Assembly (NCBI RefSeq): GCF_040225985.1
Contig: NZ_JBBPEU010000002.1
Span: 372,001-436,000, forward strand
Direction: 5' to 3'
Length of the DNA stretch: 64,000 nt
From: Shimia sp040225985
Lineage (GTDB): Bacteria > Pseudomonadota > Alphaproteobacteria > Rhodobacterales > Rhodobacteraceae
A program made the position numbers and the translations under genes. The notes under the pieces were generated by a model. That model did no database searches, was not told the DNA's origin, and was given only the letters and a program-made list of their open reading frames with translations. Of the stretch, positions 16,914 through 25,894 are shown one piece after another (position 1 is the stretch's first letter; each line of letters starts with the position of its first letter).

Positions 16914-17870
16914 CAACCTGTTACACACACAGGCCCCGACCCCGTTCTAGTCAACGATATCCGGCACCATGCACGCCATCTGGTGCGGGAATTGGGGTTC
17001 ATGGGCCGCACGGTCGCCGGATCCGATTTATCGTCCTCGGCCGTGCATACCCTGATCGAACTGGGGCTTGCCCGGACCCTGACCGCCAAGGATCTGAAAG
17101 AGAAGCTTTTGCTCGAGAAATCAACAGTTTCACGGTTGGTGCAAACTTTGTTGAAACGAGGGCTGCTGCAAGAAAGCCGCGACCCTGACGATGCACGCAC
17201 CAAGCAACTGTCTCTGACAGCAGAAGGGTGCAGACAACTGGCAGAAATCGAACACTTTGCCATTGCTCAGGTAAGTACTGCCTTGGGGCAGACCACAGCA
17301 GAGGGCGCAACGACGATCCGGGACGGGTTAAGGCTTTATGCCGATGCGCTGCGAGAGGCTCGCCATGGCGCGTCCCCTGCCCCGGCACATGTGGAAACCG
17401 GCTATACGCCCGGTCTTCTTGCCGCGATCACGGGACTTCACGCCCAGTACTATAGCAAACTGGTGGGCTTTGGCTGCACCTTCGAAAGCGCGGTTGCAAG
17501 CGGCATGGCCGACTTCCTGCCCCGTCTTGATGCACCGGTAAACCAGACCTGGTGGGTCAACAAGAACGGCGCAATCCTTGGTGGGATCAGTATTGACGGT
17601 GAGGATCTGGGCAACAACACCGCGCATCTGCGATGGTTCTATGTGGACGAGTCCTTGCGGGGCCACGGGCTGGGCAAGGCGCTGATCGGGGCCGCGATGG
17701 ACCACTGCCGCGCTCACGGATTTGACACGGTGGACCTGTGGACGTTCAAAGGGCTGGACACCGCCCGTGCCTTGTATCTGGCGCACGGGTTTGACCTCGT
17801 GGAAGAGCAGGCAGGCACCCAATGGGGCAAACCGGTTCTGGAACAGAAATACCGTTGTGTCCTGACCTGA
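16911..17870 (+). CDS. MarR-GNAT fusion (regulator with acetyltransferase domain)
   Basis: A 319-aa two-domain protein. Residues 1-150 are a MarR winged helix (LTAKDLKEKLLLEKSTVSRLVQTLLKRGLL, then DPDDARTKQLSLT as the wing). Residues 165-319 are a GNAT acetyltransferase with the acetyl-CoA loop SLRGHGLGKALIGAAMDHCR and a final VLEQKYRC. Such fusions may acetylate a small molecule or protein while sensing it. The ATG at 16911 is part of an inverted repeat and no ribosome site precedes it. Divergent from the zinc operon, so it could share control through the intergenic region. Ends at a bidirectional terminator. Ligand unknown. Confidence 0.88.
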   Translation: MQPVTHTGPDPVLVNDIRHHARHLVRELGFMGRTVAGSDLSSSAVHTLIELGLARTLTAKDLKEKLLLEKSTVSRLVQTLLKRGLLQESRDPDDARTKQLSLTAEGCRQLAEIEHFAIAQVSTALGQTTAEGATTIRDGLRLYADALREARHGASPAPAHVETGYTPGLLAAITGLHAQYYSKLVGFGCTFESAVASGMADFLPRLDAPVNQTWWVNKNGAILGGISIDGEDLGNNTAHLRWFYVDESLRGHGLGKALIGAAMDHCRAHGFDTVDLWTFKGLDTARALYLAHGFDLVEEQAGTQWGKPVLEQKYRCVLT

Positions 17871-17880
17871 GCCACGAAAA

Positions 17881-17909
17881 AAGGGCGGCCCGGTCCGAGC
17901 CGCCCTTTT
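17881..17909. terminator. Bidirectional terminator
   Basis: AAGGGCGGC (17881-17889) pairs perfectly with GCCGCCCTT (17899-17907), flanked by an A-run on the left and TTTT on the right. It serves both convergent genes. Confidence 0.85.
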
Positions 17910-17926
17910 CAAATGGTTTCAAGACT

Positions 17927-18649
17927 TTACATTCCAAGTGCAGACTTGGCGGTCTCCAGAGCTTGCTTGAGCATCTCGGGGTTGTTCTGGGCCTGTTCCA
18001 GCGCAGATTTCAGCGTGGTTTTCTTCAGAGGGTCCAGATCCGACGCGTCGATCATCTCGGCCGCCTTACCATAGTCGAACCCGTCCACGGTGAAGAGATC
18101 GGCCATCGCAGGGGCAGGCGCGGCTTCGCCGGTCGCGGCGGCGGCTTCGCTGGTGGCCTCTTCGCTGGCCGGCGCCATGGCGCCTTCAACGGATTCCTGC
18201 ACCTCATTTGCGGCGTCGCTGGCCTGTTCGGTCATCGACGTGACCGCGTCCGAGGCAGCCTCTTCTGCCGCGGCAGCCGCTTCACCGGCCTGCTCGAGAC
18301 CTTCCTCGACAGCCGTTGCCGCACCTTCCGCGGCTGCATTCGCGGCGTCCATGGCTTCCTCAGTGGCATTCTCTACGGCTTCAGCGACTTCACCGGCTTG
18401 CTCGGTCACGGCGGTCACTGCCGCGTCCACGGCCTCTTCGGCGGCTGCAGCGGCTTCCTCGACCTGTTCGGTCACGGTGGCGGCGGCGTCGTCTGCGGCC
18501 TCTTCAAGGGCCTCAACGGCGCTTTCCGCCGGCGATTGCGTCTCGGCAGGTGCGGTCTCGGCAACCGGCTCTTCTGCGCGGTTGGCCATGAAAAAATATC
18601 CCGCAGCTGCAACGCCGGCCAGAATGACCACCCAAATCAAATTCTTCAT
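17927..18649 (-). CDS. Ala/Glu-rich membrane-anchored helical repeat protein
   Basis: A 240-aa protein with one N-terminal membrane segment (NLIWVVILAGVAAAGYFFMA) followed by about 150 residues made almost only of Ala, Glu, Val, Thr, Gln and Asp. Units beginning TVTEQ, AVTEQ and SMTEQ and long EEAAAAAEEA runs predict a continuous amphipathic helix like apolipoprotein or LEA proteins. The last 60 residues (LFTVDGFDYGKAAEMIDASDL... NPEMLKQAL) form a separate small conserved-looking domain. I chose the ATG at 18649 with GGAG 6 nt upstream; ATG 18661 is nearly as good. Function unknown; periplasmic spacer or stress protein are guesses. Confidence 0.75.
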   Translation of the reverse strand: MKNLIWVVILAGVAAAGYFFMANRAEEPVAETAPAETQSPAESAVEALEEAADDAAATVTEQVEEAAAAAEEAVDAAVTAVTEQAGEVAEAVENATEEAMDAANAAAEGAATAVEEGLEQAGEAAAAAEEAASDAVTSMTEQASDAANEVQESVEGAMAPASEEATSEAAAATGEAAPAPAMADLFTVDGFDYGKAAEMIDASDLDPLKKTTLKSALEQAQNNPEMLKQALETAKSALGM

Positions 18650-18773
18650 CTCAGTCTCCATTATCTTGCGCTCCCGGCACGGGGGCGCTGCCCGTGTCGA
18701 CAAATGACAATGCTGCAGCGCAACAACAAGGGGGAAACTTGGGAAATTCGCTGCATGAGCGCCGATTAACCGC

Positions 18774-18802
18774 TTGTAACAACAGGCGCGCCAAACTAGA
18801 TT
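18774..18802 (+). promoter_or_regulatory. Probable infC promoter
   Basis: TTGTAA (18774-18779), 17-nt spacer, TAGATT (18797-18802): a good sigma70-type pair, about 39 nt before the infC start. Confidence 0.5.
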
Positions 18803-18840
18803 ACCCGCCACGTAATATTCGCTATTGAAGGAACAATACC

Positions 18841-19386
18841 ATAGCACGCAGACCCCACAACGCGCCTCCGCAGCGCGACACCGGCCCCCGAGTGAACGAA
18901 CGTATCCGCGCCCCCGAAATCCGGCTGATCGGCGCAGATGGCGAAAACGTTGGTGTCGTTCACCCGAACGAGGCGCTTGGCATGGCGCAGGACGCCGGGC
19001 TTGATCTTGTCGAGATCTCGCCGAACGCGAACCCGCCCGTCTGCAAGATCATGGACTATGGTAAGTTCAAATACGAACAGCAGAAGCGTGAATCCGAGGC
19101 CCGCAAAAAGCAGACCACGATTCAAGTTAAAGAGGTCAAGTTCCGCCCCAACACGGATACGCATGACTATGACGTGAAAATGCGGAATGTTGTGAAATTC
19201 CTTGAAAAGGGCGACAAGGTCAAAGTCACGCTGCGCTTCCGCGGTCGCGAAATGGCCCACCAGAACCTGGGCCGCGAGCTGCTTGAACGGGTCGCCGAAG
19301 ACACCAAGGACCTGGGCAAGGTCGAAAGCATGCCCAAGATGGAAGGCCGCCAGATGATCATGATGATTGGCCCGCTTCCCAAGTAA
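18841..19386 (+). CDS. infC: Translation initiation factor IF-3 with AUA start
   Basis: A 181-aa IF-3: N-terminal domain (PEIRLIGADGENVGVV), linker helix (FKYEQQKRESEARKKQ) and C-terminal domain (EVKFRPNTDTHDYDVKMRN). It keeps 30S subunits free and checks initiator tRNA. No ATG, GTG or TTG gives the complete protein: a GTG at 18892 would remove the conserved basic leader ARRPHNAPPQRDTGPR, which reads in frame from ATA at 18841. GAAGGA lies 8 nt before that ATA. A rare start codon is expected for infC, because IF-3 discriminates against such codons and so represses its own synthesis. Single gene with its own promoter and strong terminator. Confidence 0.9.
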   Translation: MARRPHNAPPQRDTGPRVNERIRAPEIRLIGADGENVGVVHPNEALGMAQDAGLDLVEISPNANPPVCKIMDYGKFKYEQQKRESEARKKQTTIQVKEVKFRPNTDTHDYDVKMRNVVKFLEKGDKVKVTLRFRGREMAHQNLGRELLERVAEDTKDLGKVESMPKMEGRQMIMMIGPLPK

Positions 19387-19410
19387 GCGCAGATCGCAGA
19401 AGATTTCATG

Positions 19411-19446
19411 CCCCCCGCTTGACACCCAGGCGGGGGGTTCTTTTTT
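19411..19446 (+). terminator. Rho-independent terminator of infC
   Basis: CCCCCCGC (19411-19418) and GCGGGGGG (19430-19437) form an 8-bp stem followed by TTCTTTTTT. Confidence 0.9.
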
Positions 19447-19474
19447 AAGAAGTGTTGCACAGAAGGAGCCGCTT

Positions 19475-20074
19475 ATGTGGGAAGAACGCTTTGCCGCCTC
19501 GACGGAGTATGTCTTTGGAACGGCTCCCGCACAGTTCATGGAAACCCACCTGCCCTATTTCTCGACTGGGGCGAGCGCGTTGGCCGTGGCCGACGGGGAA
19601 GGCCGCAACTCGGTCTTCATGGCGGCACAGGGCATGTCCGTCACCGCGCTGGAATTTGCCCCGACCGCGATCGAACGCGCCCGGGCGCTGGCCACCGAAC
19701 ACGGCGTCGAGGTGCAGTTCCTGCAATGCGATATCCTGAACGACCCGTGGCCCGAAACGACATTTGACGTGGTGGCCGGTATCTTTATCCAGTTTGTGGG
19801 CCCCGAAGGCCGCGCCCACCAGTTCGCCCAGATAAAGCAGGCCACCGCCCCCGGCGGCGTGGTACTTTTGCATGGCTACACGCCCAAACAGCTTGAATAC
19901 GGCACGGGTGGTCCGCCCTTTGTCGAAAACCTTTATACCGAAGACATGCTGCGCGACGCCTTTGCCGACTGGGAAATCCTCGAATGCCGCGCCTATGAAC
20001 GCGAGCTTGAAGAGGGCAAGGGCCATTCCGGCCGCTCTGCCCTGATTGATTTCGTCGCCCGCAAACCGGCCTGA
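19475..20074 (+). CDS. SAM-dependent methyltransferase, class I
   Basis: A 199-aa small methyltransferase. The SAM-binding motif I is unusual, ALAVADGEGRNSVFMAA, in the form seen in TehB/thiopurine-like enzymes (GEGRNS); motif II acidic residue in VTALEFAPTAIERA; DVVAGIFIQFVGPEGRAHQF resembles motif IV. AGAAGGAG sits 6 nt before the ATG at 19475. Stands alone between infC and the hydrolase-like gene. The substrate (chalcogen oxyanion, small thiol or other) cannot be decided. Confidence 0.85.
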   Translation: MWEERFAASTEYVFGTAPAQFMETHLPYFSTGASALAVADGEGRNSVFMAAQGMSVTALEFAPTAIERARALATEHGVEVQFLQCDILNDPWPETTFDVVAGIFIQFVGPEGRAHQFAQIKQATAPGGVVLLHGYTPKQLEYGTGGPPFVENLYTEDMLRDAFADWEILECRAYERELEEGKGHSGRSALIDFVARKPA

Positions 20075-20190
20075 TCCATTTTCGCACAGGTCTTGCTGCA
20101 CGGATGCACAAAACTGTGACGACGGCGTGCTTGATGTCCGCCGTTGGATGCATATCTGCAGAGCAATTCCGAAACGAAAGTGTGAGACCG

Positions 20191-20946
20191 ATGACAAAGG
20201 TTTTGATGGCAGCCGTCGTGCTGCTCATGACGGGTGTATCCGCAATGGCAGGGCCGACCGAAGTGCGCTTCGGGCACGGCGACAACGGGTACATGCTGTT
20301 GCCTGAAATGCCGGGACGGGCGCCGGCTGTCGTGCTGTTGCATGACTGGCGCGGACCGACCGCCCCGATGCTGGAAGAGGCGCAAGGCTTTGCCGATCGC
20401 GGCTATGTGGTGCTGGTGCCGGACCTGTTCGAAGGCAAGCGCCCCGCCACCCCGGCCGCGGCGCAAGCCATGATCATGCACGAAGGGCTGGACGCGAAAC
20501 GCCTGCGGCTCAGCCGTGTCCTGTCGGATGCGCTAACATATCTGTCGGTGCGCCCCGGTGTGGACGCGGGCAATATCGCGCTGGTCGGCTATGACTATGG
20601 CGCGGCGGTGGCCCTGAAGGCCGGTCAGGAAGGCCTCGGATTTGATGCGGTGGTGGCATATGACCCGTCGCCCGAACTGCTTGAGAAGGCGGGGATCACC
20701 TCGCTGGACCAAAGCGGTGTGCCCGTGCTGGCCCATATCAGCAGCAAGGAGGACACGGCGCAACCGGTTGGCCTGTTCAGCGCAGCGTCGGAAACGCCCC
20801 AGCCTGATACAAAGGTCTATCAGTATCCGACCCGGCAAGCCGCGTTCCTGTCGGGTGACACGGGCCCCTATGATGCGGCCTATGCCGATCTGGCCCGCCA
20901 GCGCACACTGGAGTTCCTGGGCCGGAACATGCAGACCCAACAATAG
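20191..20946 (+). CDS. Secreted dienelactone-hydrolase-like protein, catalytic residues altered
   Basis: A 251-aa alpha/beta-hydrolase of the dienelactone hydrolase family with a 20-residue Sec signal peptide (MTKVLMAAVVLLMTGVSAMA). The nucleophile elbow reads VGYDYGAAVA where the family has GxCxGG: Asp replaces the Cys/Ser. The segment that should carry the catalytic His (AGHxF) reads TRQAAFL. The acid region SSKEDTAQP is preserved. The fold is therefore likely kept while hydrolase activity is doubtful. The ATG at 20191 was chosen for the signal peptide; a longer in-frame reading is improbable. Convergent with the cox genes through a shared terminator. Confidence 0.75.
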   Translation: MTKVLMAAVVLLMTGVSAMAGPTEVRFGHGDNGYMLLPEMPGRAPAVVLLHDWRGPTAPMLEEAQGFADRGYVVLVPDLFEGKRPATPAAAQAMIMHEGLDAKRLRLSRVLSDALTYLSVRPGVDAGNIALVGYDYGAAVALKAGQEGLGFDAVVAYDPSPELLEKAGITSLDQSGVPVLAHISSKEDTAQPVGLFSAASETPQPDTKVYQYPTRQAAFLSGDTGPYDAAYADLARQRTLEFLGRNMQTQQ

Positions 20947-20949
20947 CAA

Positions 20950-20973
20950 AAGGCCGCCCTTCGGGGCGGCCTT
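20950..20973. terminator. Bidirectional terminator with TTCG tetraloop
   Basis: AAGGCCGCCC (20950-20959) pairs with GGGCGGCCTT (20964-20973) around TTCG. On the minus strand it is followed by TTTTG, so it serves coxM best. Confidence 0.85.
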
Positions 20974-20994
20974 CCATGTTTCTTAAACGTGGGA

Positions 20995-21777
20995 TCAGCC
21001 GCAGGCCGCAACGGCGCGGCGGGTCATCACGCCGACCAGATGGGCCCGATACTCGGACGTGCCGTGCAGGTCCGAAATCATGCCATCCGCATCCGGGGCC
21101 ATCCCGTTCAGCGCATCTGCCGAGAAGTTCCCGTTGAGCGCGTCTTCCGCGGCGCTCCAGCGGAACACCCCGTCCTCTGACGCGCCAGTCACCGCCACAC
21201 GGACACCATCCGCCGTCTTCGCCACGAACACGCCGACCAGCGCGAAACGCGATGCGGGTTGCTCGAACTTCTGATAGTTCGCCGCTTCGGGCTTGTCGAA
21301 CTTGACGTTGACGATGATCTCGCCTTCATCCAGCGCCGTGGTGAACATGCCCTGGAAATAGTCGTCCGCCGCGATCTCGCGCGCGTTGGTGACGATCGTG
21401 GCCCCCAGACCCAGCGCGGCTGCCGGATAGCAGGCCGAGGGGTCATTGTTGGCCAGCGACCCGCCAATCGTGCCACGGTTGCGCACCGCCGGATCGCCGA
21501 TATTGGCGGCCAGATCGGACAGCGCCGGAATGGTGCCATCCGCCGCCACATCTGCGTGAATGGTCGCCCCACCGATGCTGAGCGTGTTGCCGTCAAGGCA
21601 ACACCCTTTCATCTCGGGGATACCCGACAGGCTGACCAGTGTGGTGGGAGAGGCAAGACGTTGCTTCAGCGTCGGGATCAGGGTCTGTCCCCCGCCCAGC
21701 GCCTGCGCGTCCTCTTCCCCCAACGCCGCGACCGCATCCGCAATCGACGAGGGCTTTACGAAGTCGAAATTATACAT
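20995..21777 (-). CDS. coxM: CoxM-like FAD subunit of a molybdenum hydroxylase
   Basis: A 260-aa medium subunit of the xanthine dehydrogenase/CO dehydrogenase family. FAD-binding motifs ALGGGQTLIPTLK and the second-loop TIGGSLANNDPSACYPAA are present. It passes electrons from the iron-sulfur subunit to the final acceptor. Third gene of the S-L-M unit, 14 nt after coxL. The order S-L-M differs from the classical form I order M-S-L. Confidence 0.92.
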   Translation of the reverse strand: MYNFDFVKPSSIADAVAALGEEDAQALGGGQTLIPTLKQRLASPTTLVSLSGIPEMKGCCLDGNTLSIGGATIHADVAADGTIPALSDLAANIGDPAVRNRGTIGGSLANNDPSACYPAAALGLGATIVTNAREIAADDYFQGMFTTALDEGEIIVNVKFDKPEAANYQKFEQPASRFALVGVFVAKTADGVRVAVTGASEDGVFRWSAAEDALNGNFSADALNGMAPDADGMISDLHGTSEYRAHLVGVMTRRAVAACG

Positions 21778-21791
21778 GGGTCAAACCCTCC

Positions 21792-24155
21792 TTACTGGTT
21801 CATCGCGGCCCAGACGCGCGCAGGCGACGCAGGCATGTCGATATGGGTGACGTTGTGGCCACCGGATTGCAGTGCATCTACCACCGCGTTGATGACCGAC
21901 GGCGGCGATCCAATGGCACCGGCCTCGCCACAGCCCTTTACACCCAGCGGGTTGTGGGTACAGGGCGTCTGGCTCGAATGGTCCACTGCATAGAACGGCA
22001 CATCATCGGCGCGCGGCATGGCATAGTCCATGTACGACCCGGTCATGAGCTGACCGTCGCTGTCATAGACACAGTTTTCCAGTAGCGCCTGACCAATCCC
22101 CTGACCGATGCCACCATGCACCTGACCATCGACAATCATCGGGTTGATGATATTGCCGAAATCGTCCGCTGCGGCAAAACGTTCGATCGTGACCTTGCCG
22201 GTGTCCGGATCCACTTCAACCTCGCAGGCATAGGCGCCCGAGGGATAGGTAAAGTTGGCCGGATCGTAGAACGCGGTCTCTTCAAGGCCCGGTTCGATGT
22301 CTTCGAGCGGATAGTTATGTGGCACATAGGCCGCCAGTGTCACGTCGCCCCAGGCCACGGATTTGTCCGTCCCTGCCACAGTGAACTGACCGTCCTTCAA
22401 CTCGATATCGGCGTCGGACGCTTCGAGAAGATGGGCCGCGATCTTCTTGGCCTTTGAGATGATCTTCTCGGTAGCGCGCACCATGGCCGACCCGCAGACC
22501 GCGATGGAGCGCGATCCATAGGTGCCCATGCCGAACGGGATTTTCGAGCTGTCGCCATGTACGATGTCGATCTGGCTTTCGTCGATGCCGATCATGTCGG
22601 CCACCACCTGCGGGAACGAGGTCTCGTGCCCCTGCCCGTGGCTGTGGGCCCCGACCATCACGCTGATCGAGCCAGTCGCGTTCACGCGCACCGTGGCCGC
22701 ATCATAAAGACCGGCCCGCGCGCCCAATTGCCCGACAAGGTTCGACGGCGCGATGCCGCAAGCCTCGATATAGCAGTTCACGCCCAGACCCCGCAGTTTG
22801 CCGCGGGCCTCGCTCTCGGCACGGCGGGCGGCAAAACCGTCACGGTCCATCAGCCGCTCAAGCGCATCCATGGTCCCGTGATAATCCCCGGTGTCATATT
22901 CGACGGCCACCGGCGTGGCATAGGGGAACTCGGTGATAAAGTTCTGGCGGCGCAGCGCGATGGGATCCACGCCCAGTTCGCGCGCGGCCTTGTCGATCAC
23001 CCGCTCAAGCTGGAACGTCGCCTCGGGGCGCCCTGCCCCGCGATAGGCATCGACCGGCACCGTGTTGGTGAAGACGGCCCGCACGTTCACATGGATCAGC
23101 GGGGTCTTGTAGTTGCCCGCCATCAGGGTGCCATGCAGCCATGTCGGCACGCTGGGCGCGAAGGTTGACAGGTAGGCGCCCATATTGGCCAGCGTGTCCG
23201 TGCGCAGCGCGATAAAGTTGTTATCCGCATCCAGCGCCAGTTCGATCTTGGTCACGTGGTCACGGCCATGCGCATCCGACATGAAGGCTTCCGACCGGCT
23301 GGACGTCCACTTTACCGGACGGTTACAGGCCTTGGCCGCGAAGGTGCAAAACGCCTCTTCGGCATAGTGGAAGATCTTGGTGCCAAAACCACCGCCCACA
23401 TCCGGCGCGACCACGCGCAGCTTGTGCTCGGGGATGCCCAGCACGAAGGCCCCCATCAACAGGCGGATCACGTGCGGGTTCTGGCTGGTGGTATACAGCG
23501 TGTGCTCGTCCGTGGCGCGGTTATAGTCGCCGATGGCAACGCGCGGTTCCATCGGGTTGGCGACCATACGCTGGTTCACAAGTTCCAGCGTGGTGACATG
23601 CGCCGCGCGTTCGAACGCGGCGTCCACCTCGGGCTTGGCCTCTTCCACGAAGCCCCAGTCGTAGCACAGGTTCGACGTCAGATCGTCATGGACCTTGGTC
23701 GCGCCCTCTTCCAGAGCGGCCTTCATGTCGACTACGGCGGGTAGTTCTTCAAGATCGACCTCAATCGCCTCGGCGGCGTCGCGCGCCTGTTCAAGACTGT
23801 CGGCCACCACGGCCGCAATCGGGTCGCCCACATGGCGTACTTTGCCCTGTGCAAGAACCGGGTGGGCCGGCTCCTGCATCGGCTCTCCATGCTTGTCCGT
23901 CACCTGCCAGCCGCAGGGCAGACCGCCGACACCTTCGAAATCGGCACCGGTGAATATCCGCACCACCCCCGGCATCGCCTCGGCGGCGCTGGTGTCGATC
24001 CCTGTGATGGTCGCATGTGCCACATCCGAGCGCAGGAAATGGACATAGGCCTGTCCATGGATGTTCATGTCGTCAGTATAGTTGCCTTCTCCGGTCAAAA
24101 ACCGGACGTCTTCGCGCCGCTTGGGGCTGGCGCCAATGCCATGATCTTTCGGCAT
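21792..24155 (-). CDS. coxL: Form II CoxL-like molybdopterin subunit
   Basis: A 787-aa large subunit of an aerobic molybdenum hydroxylase. The active-site loop reads AYRGAGR, the signature of form II CoxL, rather than the form I AYXCSFR that carries the copper-binding cysteine. The catalytic Glu lies in GCGEAGAIGSPP near the C terminus, and the cofactor segments GGGFGTKIFHYAEE and GQGHETSFPQVVAD are intact. It hydroxylates a substrate that cannot be named. True CO oxidation by form II enzymes is disputed. 100 nt separate it from coxS. Confidence 0.93.
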   Translation of the reverse strand: MPKDHGIGASPKRREDVRFLTGEGNYTDDMNIHGQAYVHFLRSDVAHATITGIDTSAAEAMPGVVRIFTGADFEGVGGLPCGWQVTDKHGEPMQEPAHPVLAQGKVRHVGDPIAAVVADSLEQARDAAEAIEVDLEELPAVVDMKAALEEGATKVHDDLTSNLCYDWGFVEEAKPEVDAAFERAAHVTTLELVNQRMVANPMEPRVAIGDYNRATDEHTLYTTSQNPHVIRLLMGAFVLGIPEHKLRVVAPDVGGGFGTKIFHYAEEAFCTFAAKACNRPVKWTSSRSEAFMSDAHGRDHVTKIELALDADNNFIALRTDTLANMGAYLSTFAPSVPTWLHGTLMAGNYKTPLIHVNVRAVFTNTVPVDAYRGAGRPEATFQLERVIDKAARELGVDPIALRRQNFITEFPYATPVAVEYDTGDYHGTMDALERLMDRDGFAARRAESEARGKLRGLGVNCYIEACGIAPSNLVGQLGARAGLYDAATVRVNATGSISVMVGAHSHGQGHETSFPQVVADMIGIDESQIDIVHGDSSKIPFGMGTYGSRSIAVCGSAMVRATEKIISKAKKIAAHLLEASDADIELKDGQFTVAGTDKSVAWGDVTLAAYVPHNYPLEDIEPGLEETAFYDPANFTYPSGAYACEVEVDPDTGKVTIERFAAADDFGNIINPMIVDGQVHGGIGQGIGQALLENCVYDSDGQLMTGSYMDYAMPRADDVPFYAVDHSSQTPCTHNPLGVKGCGEAGAIGSPPSVINAVVDALQSGGHNVTHIDMPASPARVWAAMNQ

Positions 24156-24255
24156 CTCAAATCCTCCCTGAATCCCCGTCTGGATATCCCGTTCTGCCCA
24201 AGGGCAGGTCTCCTCCCGAAACCCGCACCGGCAAACCGGGCATCACGTGACAGGC

Positions 24256-24741
<486 letters not shown>

Positions 24742-24898
24742 TGGCTCCTCCCAGAGTTGTGTTGGTCGTTTTGTGTTTTTTATAGGGTAGACTTAAACAC
24801 GGGTTTTCCACTGTGAGAACCGTTTTTTTCCGTATGGTCGGTTTTTCGCCAGAATGTCCCGCGCGAAGAGGAGCAAGGACAGATTGTCCAACCTTGCC

Positions 24899-25894
24899 CT
24901 AACGTCGGCGTTCCCGTGGCATGGGGCGTGTGGGAATTTCCTTCAACAGCCCGCCCACGCCCATGACGGCAATATCGGCCGAGGTCACGGACACCCCGCA
25001 GGCCACACGGCTGAGTACCCAATCCGCCCCGTTCAGCGCAGGAGAGCGCGCACAGCCAGGCAAACCAATCACGGGTACATCACCTTTATCACCCAAGAAC
25101 AAAAGGTTGCCCGGATCGACCGGCATCCCAAAGCGGGTGACCTGCCCGCCTGCGGCGCGGAGCGCGGTCGGCGCCACATCCTGCACGTCTGAAGTGGCCG
25201 AGCCGGTCAGGATCAACACGAGATCGCCGTGCGCGCCAGCAATAGCCTCGGCCAACTCCGCCTCGCGGTGGGGCACGCGCAGCACTTCTGCGAGTGTCAT
25301 ACCCAACGCCCTGACTCGCCCTTCGACCGCATCCTTGCCCTTGTCCCCGACCCCGCCCGGGATCTCGGTGATGATCAGCGACACCGTTTTGTACACGACA
25401 GGCCGCAGCCGCAGCGCGCAGCGCGCCAAGTCACACCCGCGCATCACATCCGCCGCCGGGACGCCATAGGAAATCATCTTGACCGTCCCGACCATGTTGC
25501 CCGTGCCCATCTGCTGCCACGGGGGCACCGTGGCCAGCGTCACCATCGGATGCACTGCATTCAAGGCATCAAGCGCGGCCACATCCATTTCGACCACCCC
25601 CGGACAGGCCGCCGTGATATTCACCCGCCCCGTGAAGGCATCGGTCAACCGCAGGTTGGCCGCATCGGGATCGGGCACAAGCGCCTGTGCCAGTTGCGAT
25701 GCGGCAGCATCCTCGTGCAGGTCTTCAGGGCCAAGCCGGGCAATCACGACCTCGGACAGCCCTGCCCCCTGCAGAGAGTGGATATGATCGGGACCAAGGG
25801 TCTGGCCTTTGCGCAGGCGCACATTACCCGCCTTGACCGAATGGGCCAGAATACCGCCTTCCGCCTCGGCAACAGGTACCGGGCCGAACTTCAT
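24899..25894 (-). CDS. Molybdopterin-binding (MoCF-domain) protein
   Basis: A 331-aa protein of the MoCF-biosynthesis-domain type found with molybdenum hydroxylases. N-terminal part KFGPVPVAEAEGGILAHSV matches the start of these molybdopterin-binding proteins; the C-terminal half holds the MoaB/MogA-like nucleotide fold with LILTGSATSDVQDVAPTAL and a final GLPGCARSPALNGADWVL. In other genomes this module is fused to a MobA/MocA-like nucleotidyltransferase; here it is separate and no such transferase is in the window. It overlaps xdhC upstream (ATGA), which ties it to maturation of the cox enzyme. Confidence 0.8.
   Translation of the reverse strand: MKFGPVPVAEAEGGILAHSVKAGNVRLRKGQTLGPDHIHSLQGAGLSEVVIARLGPEDLHEDAAASQLAQALVPDPDAANLRLTDAFTGRVNITAACPGVVEMDVAALDALNAVHPMVTLATVPPWQQMGTGNMVGTVKMISYGVPAADVMRGCDLARCALRLRPVVYKTVSLIITEIPGGVGDKGKDAVEGRVRALGMTLAEVLRVPHREAELAEAIAGAHGDLVLILTGSATSDVQDVAPTALRAAGGQVTRFGMPVDPGNLLFLGDKGDVPVIGLPGCARSPALNGADWVLSRVACGVSVTSADIAVMGVGGLLKEIPTRPMPRERRR

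Noticed and set aside
21792..24155. True (form I) CO dehydrogenase
   Set aside because: Active-site loop is AYRGAGR, not the copper-binding AYXCSFR, so CO oxidation cannot be claimed.
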